From Mantis religiosa (taxonomy: Eukaryota > Arthropoda > Insecta > Mantodea > Mantidae): 64,000 bases of DNA. Each line of letters begins with the position of its first letter. The stretch's first letter is position 1. The notes beneath the pieces were generated by a model that saw nothing but the letters and a program-made list of their open reading frames with translations, had not been told where the DNA came from and made no database searches. The position numbers and the translations under genes were made by a program. The stretch covers positions 277,274,256-277,338,255 of the forward strand of contig CM060950.1 in NCBI GenBank assembly GCA_030765055.1, given 5' to 3'. This document shows positions 21,691 through 32,309 of this stretch, piece by piece.

Positions 21691-24589
21691 ATAGTATTTA
21701 GATATATTTACTGATGCTCCGTGATACGTTTACACATTTATTTTTGCGACACAATTACCCATTTCTTATTAGACTGAAACAGTATTTAGATTTACACTAC
21801 TATTTACTTATTTCAGCATGATCTTTAAGTGCCTATATTTCTTATTTAAATAATATAAATTCACGTTTTAAAATCCTACACCAATTCTCTGGGAGAGATA
21901 TAAATATTTGCTTCTCTGGCCATCGCGTTTTCACTGTGCAAATATTTGGCGAATTTGTATATTCTAGATATAAATGTTGCTTCTCCTTGACAATCGTGCG
22001 TCAACTGCAATAATATTACGCCAATATTATTGGTCAGCTATACCGACCTTACCTCTTCAGCAATGGCGTTCCTATTGATTCTATGCTGCTGGTGGCAACA
22101 TTGCTTCAAACGGCATATTGTAATTCGCACTAAGCATATTCACATGTAAACAAATGTTTATAGTATTCCAGTTTACTCAAACATATAAAAATTGCAATAC
22201 TTTTATTACTTAATCAAAATTTTATTAGATGTGTTTACTGTTCAACTTTGTAAGCTTGCCAGATATGGGCTACCATGGTTCCTATCACAAGAAATATTAT
22301 TTATAACACATACCTACATGTGTCCAAGTAAAGTTCTCTCTGGACCTCTAATTAAATTATTTACATTAATTTTAACAATAAACATTAATTTGATTGATAT
22401 CAAAAATGAAATATTCATAATATCATTGCATAAAAAGTTAATCCCATTACGTGTATATTTAAGCTGGAAATAATTCACACGTTTAATTAGTAGAGAACAA
22501 TTACCAAATTGCAGCTTAAATGCTTCAATAAGTATTTTATGAATTCAACAAAGATAAATAAAACGGAATGAGAAAATATCTTCTGTCCCGGAATAACTTC
22601 TGATAAGAAGGTGCTAATCTCTAAATATGTATAAGACAACGGTGCCAATAAAACTACAATTGTGAAAACTTAAAGTAAATAAATATCAGAATTCTCTGAC
22701 AATGAACAAGTTAAACAATTTATTGTTTGATAGGTCTCTTTTTTCTTAACTGTAAATAATTACAGTAGTTTATCAACTGTTAACTTATTTGCGCACATGA
22801 AAACTGACACAGTTTTTCTTGACAAAGACACGTCAAACTTTAAATAGGCTTTTGCTATTTTTGGAATCGAATAGTAAATTTGGTTTGTTAATAAGACTCT
22901 TTGTAGCACGCTATGTTTATTTAACAAAAATATTGATAACCCAGCATGGATGTTAACAACTATTAATTACACTTCTCTTGAATGAAAGAAAATTGTATTT
23001 AATTTTGAAGAAGACTCTGCGGTTTAGATGAATATCGGACGTGTTAAACTTCCTAATCTTTAAGTACTGGTTTAAAGTTGGTTTAAACTTTAAAGGATGA
23101 AGCCAGCTTAACAATCGATATATTAAATACACATTAATTGCTAATGAGTCATTGAAACAAGCTAGAGAGAGAGCGAGAGAGAGATAAGAGAGCTTTTCTA
23201 TTGAATGAATTATTGCGCAATAAATGTATGGTACTACTAGTACCGTAGTTCGGCTCCAGGTAGTCCGGTAGGCAAGTTCACGTTATTATTACTTTGGAAA
23301 AAGACTGATACTAAACCACAACCATGAGGTGGGAGAAGGTCGCCTCTTTGAGATAACCTTTCTCATACATGCTGTGTACTGACAAAAAAGCTAGAATGCT
23401 TCCATAAGTCGTAGCGGATCCTTGAAATAGATCAGCTCAACCGTTGAATTACAGGGTTATCAAAGATGTGTTGCCTTAAAGCCCAAGTTTTGAAAAAATG
23501 CAAGATCTCTATATAAGAAATATTTTCTTTCGCGTATAACTGGCTGAAGATCATGATTATGAAGCGTATATTATACATGTGACCCCGATAAAGTGGTTCA
23601 ATACAATAATTGCAATACTTTTTTAAGAATAGTTGATTAAAATAATCTCCAAAACATCCGCTGTGGTAAGTGATAGCTTTAAATGTAGGTCGGAAGCATT
23701 GGTCCATCGTGTGACGAGATAAAATATTTGCCAAATTATTTTGCTCTTGGGCAGTTTTTTGAGCAAGAAAAAACATCAGCCATCGCATCAAAAAAGTCTG
23801 CTGCATCGAATGATTTTTCTCCCCATTCACACTTCTGTTTTGGACCCCTAAAGATGAATGATAAGCGTGACTATTTTACCGTGATCACTTTCCAATGAAT
23901 GTTACTAGTTATCGGGTGGGATATTAGTCATGCATTGGCATATGTTTTAGTATGTTATTTTTGTGTGAAATATATCTAGAAATGTTAAACTAACCGCATA
24001 AAACGAGTAAAAGCTTAGTTATTAGCAAAAATGTTGCAAAAAGTACACTCAACTGTTTATAAATGAAAATCACATTTTTCTTTGCCAGCCGAGTTTGGAA
24101 AACAAAATTCAAGCTGATTAAGCTAAAAAATCTACTGGAAACTTAAGTTATGAAAGAAATATTATATTAACAAACTGTTTATTTTAGTTAGTACTGTAAG
24201 TATATTCCCTGAAACAAACTTTGTCTATCTCTTCTAGTTTCCCAGTTGTACAAAATTAAAATGCAAAATGACTTCATATGCTATTTAATGAATTTTCAGG
24301 ACACAAATTGTATTTTTCATGACATTTCAAACATGTATTATATTAAATTGTTTAGAGTCATTTTGTGAAAATAATAATTACTGAAATCGTTTAATGCAAA
24401 GTATTGTTTGGGAGAGGAGAAATTTTGTAAACATTTTCACTTTACTTTCTTGAAAGCCGCCAGAAATAAATATTAACTTCAATATATATTCAGATGATCG
24501 GTTTTCATCTCTCTCTCTCTGTCTTAATCTCACACACAAACACATTAAGGTTTTTCTGTCACTTATTTTAGTTGCTCTACGGCTTATCT
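21691..24589. other. AT-rich DNA, one unexplained open frame
   Basis: No repeat family recognised apart from a short GA tract at 23163-23191. The minus-strand frame 23432-23830 is listed separately. Short frames near 22192-22473 have no motif. Confidence 0.5.
23432..23806 (-). CDS. Open frame of about 124 codons, unknown
   Basis: An uninterrupted minus-strand frame; the first ATG is at about 23806 (upstream codons read from a GTG). The product would be rich in aromatic residues and cysteine/histidine (for example CFRPTFKAITYHSGCFGDYF). No domain, signal peptide or homologue that I recognise. In DNA this AT-rich a frame of this size is borderline by chance. It could be transposase debris. Confidence 0.2.
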   Translation of the reverse strand: MQQTFLMRWLMFFLAQKTAQEQNNLANILSRHTMDQCFRPTFKAITYHSGCFGDYFNQLFLKKYCNYCIEPLYRGHMYNIRFIIMIFSQLYAKENISYIEILHFFKTWALRQHIFDNPVIQRLS

Positions 24590-24711
24590 ATGAACTATAA
24601 AAGTATTGCATTCTACCAAAAATGTTGATACAGACGTTTCGCTGTAAATATATATTTTGCAGCCCAAAACAAAAGCATTTTAGAGAAAGATCCGTGATTT
24701 TATGTCAATGT

Positions 24712-24768
<57 letters not shown>

Positions 24769-25160
24769 TGTGTGACAAAATAACTCCAAAAGAAAAGTTT
24801 TTTAAATAATAAACTTGATATTTAAGTTAAGTGACCTCCAAGGATTCAACACGAAGACTTCCGAGAAAATTCCCCGCCGCAAACGAACATTTAGATGAAA
24901 ATAATTTTTTCGTTGCTTTTGAGTTTCTCAAATGTGATCCAAAAATGTTGATTGAAATACCATATACTTAAGATATTTGTATGGCAAATAAAATATATAT
25001 ATCTTGAATTTTTTATGAATAGCCCGAAAAGTCTACTTCATTCTGAATGAATTTTTCACATCTTGCAAAGCTAAGAAACAAATTTACCACACAGAATAAA
25101 CGTAGATGGCGCTATAACACACAACTTACCTATGACAAACAAATCTTTTGTGGAATTAAT
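24590..25160 (-). repeat. Dispersed family R1, reverse copy with TG array
   Basis: AAAAGTATTGCATTCTACC, GATACAGACGTTTCGCTG, a (TG)n core at 24708-24774, AATAACTCCAAAAGAAAAG, GACCTCCAAGGATTCAACAC, ATATCTTGAATTTTTTATGA and TCATTCTGAATGAATTTTTC follow in the reverse order of the forward copies. Confidence 0.7.
24708..24774. repeat. (TG)n microsatellite
   Basis: About 67 bp of TG with two GAG interruptions, inside an R1 copy. Confidence 0.95.
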
Positions 25161-27160
25161 CATTTCTGATATATTCTTTATTAGAGGTTTGAATGGTTAA
25201 ATACTTTATATTTTTTTTTTAAATGCAAAACCAGTATTGTCCTTCCCTCTTTTCAGTCACGCAAGAGAGTGGAATTTAAAAGTATCACACTGATCCGTTC
25301 TTAAAACATATGGCTATCGCTTAAACCTAAAGTTTACCGCTCGTATTCCCATTGTACCTATAATGAAACACGTAATAAAACCATTTCTATGTTGATCAAC
25401 ATGAAACAAGTAGAAGAATAAACATTTACAAAACGGCTGGGTAGATAAAGTAATTTGATTTTAAGGAATCTAGGAATCTAGAAAAACCATTTTTTTTTTA
25501 TAAATTTGATTAAGAATATTTTTAGTTGATGCAGAATTTCCTCAACCAAAGACAAAGGGTATGACAGAGTAAAACAAGATGAATGCAGCCAATAATAAAG
25601 CATGTGCACTAATTATACAACTATTAAAAGCATAATAATCCTTTTCGATAAGAATTAATTTATAAAAAAAAGTTTCTTAATGTGATATTGTTCCTAAACT
25701 CAATACAGGATATCATCTGGTTTCTCCGAGAAAACACTATATACCTAATAATAAGAATAAATGTATTCTAATTTAGTGTAAAATAAAACAAATAAGAAAA
25801 AGCTTCAATACCAATATGTTCGATATATCAAGAAATCTAGTCCTGAAGTTTAACACGGATTTTTCTGAAGCTATGGATCACAATGTAATAAAATGTCCTT
25901 CTATCTTTCTTATATTTATACTGAATCGCAACTAAACTGTTCACAGCAGTAAAGAAAAACCAGCTTCTATCACATGATTTACTTCGCGTAAAGAACGTAC
26001 TCTGATGTTTCTGATTGGTTAAAGTTAGATGTAAATCGATTCCTAGTGAATTAAAGCGGAATAACAAAAACTGCTACAGCTAATGAAGGATGCAGTCGCA
26101 ACCCCATAGTAGTGATGTCAGTCTATTAACATACATATTCCAATTTTCAGTTGTTTCCATGCTGAATGGAAGGGAAAGAGGAGGCCCGAAATCGCAGAGG
26201 AGGGGCGAAGTATTGCGAGTTAATGAACTCGACTGTGACAAGTCTTCGGGAATCGAATTGCGAATTTCGATTTCGTCCATGGCTCGGACGTATTTAATCA
26301 TTCTGCCGCACTGTTTTCTCCAGGTAGGTGGTTGAGGTGCACGAAGCCGCAAAAGACCCTGAGGTAACGGTAATTGTAAAATTGGGTGTCCATTAATAAA
26401 GTCGAGTGCTACATGGTGCGGAGACCATGAACTTCGAGGCAAGTGACAGAAGAAAAACGACGGGTTTGTTGTACAATTTATTACAATAGCTCGTTTACAT
26501 GCGTACAAGTATGCGAAATAGAGACGAGTAGCTAACGGACAAATTGTTCATTTGAGCGATTTATTAAACAGAAAAAAGTCTGTTTTTTTTTTTTTTTTAC
26601 CAACAGTTCATACATACAACTTATCAGCTTACGGTTGCTTCAGCTATAATAATCGGTCTCCAACTAGAACGATCCAGCTGCAAAGACATGGGTGGCGAGA
26701 ATCAGAGATAGGAATACTTTAATGGAATGCTCTTGGAAATTATTACGTTAAAATATCTCTTTCTCTCTCTTTCTCGACTTCCATATGTTTACAAGGTATT
26801 GTTTTAGTTTGAGACTGATTATAAACGCGTCTTGCGATGCACATCCTGTATTACATTTACAAAAAGCCGATAGAAGCCGTTTTACTTTTTACATGAAGAA
26901 ACATGCCTTATTACTTGTACTTATACTGTATTCTAAATACGCAGCTCGAATTCCAAAATCCTCTGGAATATGAACACGCATTTTGCACTTTTGATGTGAA
27001 TTCCTGTGGAGCCGAAGACGAAGGTAACGGATTAGTTGGGCTGTTTCTAAAATGTAGCAGAATAGCACGTTTATACGAGCTAGAGGTGGGTGATTCGTAA
27101 ACAAATCATCGAGTTATTTGAAACAACGACGGTTATTTCAACCCTTCTTTTTACTTTTTC
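25161..27160. other. AT-rich DNA with low-similarity repeat pairs
   Basis: The segment around 25900-26020 (AATCGCAACTAAACTGTTCA, AACCAGCTTCTATCACATGA) resembles 33790-33860. The segment 26650-26850 (AACTAGAACGATCCAGCT, CCATATGTTTACA, GAGACTGATTATAA) resembles 45055-45230. Both look like old dispersed repeats. The 142-codon minus frame at 26080-26508 has no motif I recognise. Confidence 0.4.
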
Positions 27161-27164
27161 TTCT

Positions 27165-27400
27165 ACTTTGAAAACAAAGTACTACGTGGCACTGCTAATG
27201 CACCATGGTACATCAGGAATGACAACATCCACAGGGATCTAAATATGGACACCATCATTGAAGAAATAAGAACCATGGCAATGAAGCACGAAAAGAGACT
27301 TCACAAGTCATTCAAATACAATTGTGCTTCAACTACTGGATACCAGTGCTATATCAAGAAGATTAAAATGAACAAAATGTGTTTTGCATGTAAAAGGCAA
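27165..27400 (+). mobile_element. 3' fragment of a Jockey-like LINE (ORF2 C-terminus)
   Basis: The plus frame reads TANAPWYIRNDNIHRDLNMD then TIIEEIRTMAMKHEKRLHKS. This is the conserved end of Jockey-clade ORF2 after the reverse transcriptase (NAPW..RN...HRDL, then E..H..RLH). Frame quality drops after KYNCAST. The remaining sequence up to about 27530 may be its 3' UTR. No target duplication seen. Confidence 0.65.
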
Positions 27401-27539
27401 ATAGTAGAATTTATTCATTGGAATAAATTACTGCCAAACATTGACTTACTTATGATATTGAAGCCATTAGATAAGCTCTTTTATTTAGTTTTATGTAGTA
27501 TAAATGTAGTGCATTTAGTATAAATTGAAAAGTAATAGC

Positions 27540-27610
27540 GTGGCTAAAGAAAGTATTGCATTCCAATAAAATATTTGATATCTATATTTCGCTGGAGGTA
27601 CAAGTTTTCA
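27540..27610 (-). repeat. Dispersed family R1, reverse copy (left part)
   Basis: AAAGTATTGCATTCCAATAA then ATATCTATATTTCGCTGGAG matches 24600-24650. The dimeric SINE C then interrupts the copy, which resumes at 28100. Confidence 0.6.
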
Positions 27611-27620
27611 GACTCCCAGA
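27611..27620. repeat. Left target-site duplication of dimeric SINE C
   Basis: GACTCCCAGA, repeated exactly at 28090-28099. Confidence 0.88.
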
Positions 27621-28089
27621 CCACGCCGTGGCTCAGTGGTTAGACCGCTTGGCTCTCACCAAGGCGGCCCGGGTTCGATCCCAGGCGACAGCAAAGTGAG
27701 ATTTGTGGTGGACAACACGGCGCTGGGGCGGGTTTTCTACGGGACCTTCGGTGTCCCCCGCCATCTCATTCCACCGGTGCTCCATCTTCATCTCATGTAT
27801 CATCAGTGTCATCGCCTGCGGTGCCATTAGTAGTAAAAGCGGGCGTTAAACACTACACACACCGTTTGGCTCTCACCAAGGCGGCCCGGGTTCGATCCCA
27901 GGCGACTGCATGTGAGATTTGTGGTGAACAACGCGGTGCCGGGGCGCGCTTTTCCGGGATCTGCGATTCCCCCCTACCATCTCATTCTGTCGGTGCTCCA
28001 TCTTAATTTCATGTATCATCAGTATCATCGCCTGCGGTGCCACATGTAGTAAAAGCGGGCGTTAAAATGCACATACATTTATTCATTCG
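27621..28089 (+). mobile_element. SINE C, head-to-tail dimer
   Basis: First monomer at 27621 to about 27855: A box TGGCTCAGTGG, B box GGTTCGATCCC (27672-27682), body GAGATTTGTGGTGGACAACA, end GGGCGTTAAACAC. Second monomer at about 27860-28075: it starts inside the tRNA-like head (CGTTTGGCTCTCACCAAGGC), has its own B box near 27890, the same body, and ends GGGCGTTAAAATG. Only the outer ends carry the 10-bp target duplication, so the pair inserted as one unit. Confidence 0.88.
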
Positions 28090-28099
28090 GACTCCCAGA
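28090..28099. repeat. Right target-site duplication of dimeric SINE C
   Basis: Exact repeat of 27611-27620. Confidence 0.88.
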
Positions 28100-28163
28100 A
28101 CTCCCAAAGCTGCGTCTTTATAACAAGATCAGTGTGAGTGAGTGAGTGAGTGAGTGTGTGTGT

Positions 28164-28236
<73 letters not shown>

Positions 28237-28560
28237 CAGCATAACTCGAAAAGAAAAGGTCAGGTTAGTATTTAGGTTCAGAATCTTCCAAGGATACAAC
28301 ACAATTTGTTTGAAAGTTGCCCCTCTCCAAACTACCGTTTACATGGAAAATGTTTCGAATATTCAGGTTTTCTCAAGAAATGGCTCTAACTATTTTGATT
28401 AAAGTACTCTATGTTTAAGATATTTTCATGACATGAAGTGTATACGCTGAATTTTCTGGGAATGTCCTCAGAAGTCCTCTATATTCTGAATGACTTCCAT
28501 TTTTGGTAAACCGTAAGACAGACAAAATATTACTGCACAAAAAATATTCGCTTTCTTGTT
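28100..28560 (-). repeat. Dispersed family R1, reverse copy (right part)
   Basis: After the (TG)n core: CATAACTCGAAAAGAAAAGG, TCTTCCAAGGATACAACAC, AAATGGCTCTAACTATTTTG, CTGAATTTTCTGGGAATG, TATTCTGAATGACTTCC, GGTAAACCGTAAGACAGAC. It lines up with 24775-25130, 37440-37740 and 7590-7930. Confidence 0.75.
28132..28234. repeat. (TG)n / (GAGT)n microsatellite
   Basis: GTGA-type units followed by pure TG to 28234; the core of an R1 copy. Confidence 0.95.
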
Positions 28561-28717
28561 TTTCTTTTTCTCCTACTCTTGAATTGGGCTAATAGTATGT
28601 TCGGTCTAGAGCACGAATCGCCCCATCTTTTCCTTGCTCTTACAGAGCTTCTTCCCTCTTCTAGAACATTATCTATAGATACTGATATACCTCATTCTAT
28701 GAGGTGCCCTAGTTTCA

Positions 28718-29091
<374 letters not shown>

Positions 29092-29739
29092 GTTTGTAAG
29101 AATGAATAGGGAAAGTCATGTGAATGAAAAGGATCAATACTGCTTCTGTAAAAACTATGTATTTTAATTTGGAAAAGTTCAGATATGATGTCTGGTTGCT
29201 GGCAGTGGTCATATAGGACATAAACTGTGATGTTTGAAACGGCATGGTGTACTTGGGGCATTTGTGTACTTTACTATCTAAATTTGCATGGCCAGAAAGA
29301 ATCACTTGAGCAAGGGCTCACTCGGGTATATTCTTCGCCAGACGTCGTCTGGCGTCCTTCTGGGTCAAATGTCGTCACCCTAGGAAAGAATTAGTCCACA
29401 GAAACAAATATCGTGACGTCATATATCTTTTGGCGGTGTACGGAGTTCCTCCCCGCCACACACCCGCAGTTAATTATGTGGTTGTCGCCATCCTATAATA
29501 TGCACTCTGCCCCAAACAAGATAAATGTTACATACCCTTGGGATGCATCTGTAACAGTAAGCCTATGGAACTAAAAACAGCAGCACCTTTTTGTGCATGC
29601 AGCAGAAGGTTGTTATCATAATGGGCACATATATCATCTCAGAATGTCATCATGCTCTCAAAATAACATCATTTGTATGTTATCGTCTAAGATAATTACA
29701 TAAATTGTAATCTCCAGTACAGAGCTTTAGGGAACAATT

Positions 29740-29741
<2 letters not shown>
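29092..29741. other. Unique-looking DNA
   Basis: Nothing recognised beyond a possible R1 edge at 29092-29130. A perfect short palindrome, CCAGACGTCGTCTGG, lies at 29338-29352. Confidence 0.45.

Positions 29742-29812
<71 letters not shown>
29742..29812. repeat. (CA)n microsatellite, left half
   Basis: 71 bp of CA. It continues as (CA)n at 30025-30042 on the other side of SINE E copy 4. Confidence 0.95.
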
Positions 29813-29813
<1 letters not shown>

Positions 29814-30024
29814 CCCGCCTCGGTAGCGTAGATGGTAGCGTGTCTGCCTCACGTTCAAAAGGTCCCGAGTTCGAATCTCGGTCAGGGTGAGTTACCTGGA
29901 TGAGGCTTTTTTCGGATAACTCTAAGCTCCACGGACCCCGGACGCATTGAGCATCACTTCACCAATTTCATTCATCGTCCGATATGACTAAATGTTGAAG
30001 GATGTAAATTAAAAAAAAAAAAAA
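29813..30024 (+). mobile_element. SINE E, copy 4, inserted in a CA array
   Basis: GCCCGCCTCGGTAGCGTAGA, TGGTAGCGTGTCTGCCTCAC, B box GAGTTCGAATCTCGG, GTCAGGGTGAGTTACCTGGA, TTTCATTCATCGTCCGATAT, then a tail ending in A14. CA repeats touch both ends, as expected if the target duplication is itself CA repeat. This is the second-best family copy. Confidence 0.9.
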
Positions 30025-30084
30025 CACACACACACACACACATTAATACTTTTATTCCTACTTCTAGATTCTAGAGAAGAAAGG

Positions 30085-30187
30085 GATTGATCCGGCTAAA
30101 CAAAAATCTCCACCCTCCAATCGTAAATCAAAACCAGGGACGTAAGAATTGGAGGTTAGCTTGCTAATTACCAGACCACGGAGGCAA
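30085..30187 (-). mobile_element. tRNA-headed SINE fragment
   Basis: The reverse complement begins GCCTCCGTGGTCTGGTAATT, AGCAAGCTAACCTCC and reaches CCCTGGTTTTGATT, an A-box/B-box arrangement with a weak B box. The head resembles that of 63305-63396. Possibly a SINE E relative. Confidence 0.5.
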
Positions 30188-30189
30188 TC

Positions 30190-31429
30190 GTTTCTTAAAT
30201 CCTGCCCATATTATAAAATGAAATTGTGTTTGAAATAAGGTTTCTCTTATAGTATTTCGAAATATTATAAGGGTATATTATGCCACAAGACTACAACAGT
30301 AGTAATTAAGATGTGACTACATCTATGAAACGAACGGAGCGACTTTCATGATTTTCATAGGAGCATCTTAATTGCCATTATTGTCAAGTTTTAATATATC
30401 CATTTATGTTCGATAAGTGTCTAAGTTTCTAATATAAATTATTTTAATGTTCTGCGCTTGTCTGAACCAATAAGTGCACTGAAGTTATTCTGCATATTGA
30501 AACAGCTGGCAGGGCTGTGTATGTTCGCAGACGCGAAAGTATTGATTTTTATATACAGATTTTCTGATTGTGGAAACCTACAGAGATCAGAAACCTACAC
30601 TTTCATGTAGAAGAACATTTTAATGAGGTCTATTAAAGTACAGTTATCACACGAATAATTATTACATTTTGTCATGGTGATGCATAAGTGTAAACATACC
30701 ACATATTTAGCAATAAGACACTTCATTAATTACACATCTTATTACAACGTATGGTGGATACAATATTACAAAGATATTAACATTATCTTTTCTGATACCA
30801 GAGAGATTATATTGTATTTTGGGAGGTGAGGCGAGTGATACATTTGAAACGGTAAGTGAAACGTTATTCAATAGAAACAATTTTATTTTTCATGTTATGA
30901 CTCATACAAAGATGTAAGCAAAAACGATGCCGAAAGGGTATGAATATTGAAGGAAAGGAGGGTTTACAGAGGAGAAAATGTTAATGGTCTCCTATGAATA
31001 TGATGAAATATAACAAGATTGCGTTTATATTGAAGCCCGCACAAAGCTTTACCGTAACGTTAATCAAAGCATGCACTTTTCATCATTTCCGCATTAGTTC
31101 CGGAAAGCACGCACTAAAAGTCCCAGCATTGCGTGCACGGGGTGAGGATTACACTTTTTTTTACTGTGCCTCCACATTCCATGTGGCCAGGAAGGTGTGT
31201 GTATACACATGGGTTTCTCCATCGTAGCCGCCTTCCTCCCCTTAATTGCGTATTGTCAATGTAATTAAGGAAATGATCGGTTCCCCAATCACCGTATGGA
31301 GCGGAACAATAGAAAACTATTACCTACTGTGGTAGAAGAACTCGACGGGCGCCACCAGATAGCCATCGACAAGTTCTGCTATCACGCACTCAAGCTGCTA
31401 TTTTAGTTAGTAAAACGCTTATGAATTAA
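30190..31429. other. AT-rich DNA without recognisable features
   Basis: No motif, repeat or coding signal recognised. Confidence 0.5.
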
Positions 31430-32309
31430 TAGGTTGGCCCATAAGTCCTAGCTTTTTTTTTAAGTGAAGGTTTTTGCGTGCAAAATAAAATGTTTTGGTA
31501 ACATTTTATGTTATTCGATAGAGAATTATGTACTCTATAAAATAATGTGTTTAGTTGTTTTATGCTATATTGCTTGTTCTTTTCAAGTCAATAAAACGGA
31601 GTGTCAAGTCGAAAACAAAGAGCATTTTCGTTGACGACTTCTGCGCAACTCTCTCGCATTCTATAACCTCCTGTTGTCTTCATCACATACATTCCTCCAA
31701 AGGGTGCTAAAGTACAAAACATTCGATTTGGATTGACCTGCGAGACTTCTCCTTCGTTCTCTGGTTATACATTCATAACCCGGATGATGCAGCTGGGTGG
31801 TGGTGCTGGGCTTTGTGAATGTTTCTTCCTGGCATCAGTCGAACTACAGATGGGAACAACCTTTATGAGCGGCTTTTCTTAACGGAGCCTGGGGGTACTC
31901 GGGTCTTGTGAACAGGCTCGAACGGTGTTGGGTGCGTTCAATCTGGAAGTGTTGGTGACCCCATCCACGCATGTTGTCTTCCAGATTTTGTCACCCCTCT
32001 CTTTCTCCTAGGGATTGCGTTCGAAGCACAATGTATTGGTTTGCCGCCGCCCTTTGCCATTGTGCAGGTAATTCTGTTTTAAATCAGGACAAAAGTTACC
32101 CCAAGACAAAAAAGAAATCCCTCCTATTGGCTAGCCATCACGCCTTATGTACGTTATTCTTTCCTGCAAAATAAAACAAATGCAAGAAAGGTTTCATTTT
32201 TTAAAATCTTCTGTTGCTGTATATTTCAATAAGTTGATTAAACTTTATTATATTTTTGTGAATGTTACTGTCACTTATACTAAATGAAGCAAACAATTAA
32301 GCTAGGACT
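31430..32309 (+). mobile_element. Possible non-autonomous mariner-type element
   Basis: The left end, TAGGTTGGCCCATAAGTCCT then AGCTTTTTT, is typical of a mariner terminus. At 32299-32309 the inverted end AAGCTAGGACT appears, but the outer half that should follow is not present. The interior encodes nothing I recognise and includes a GC-richer core (31740-32080). Either a deletion derivative with a damaged right end, or a solo left end with a chance match. Confidence 0.4.

Noticed and set aside
26080..26508. 142-codon minus-strand ORF as a host gene
   Set aside because: No domain, no homologue recognised, and competing open frames on the other strand; length plausible by chance.
29742..30042. 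CRISPR-like or satellite array
   Set aside because: Simple dinucleotide repeat interrupted by a SINE; no repeat-spacer structure.
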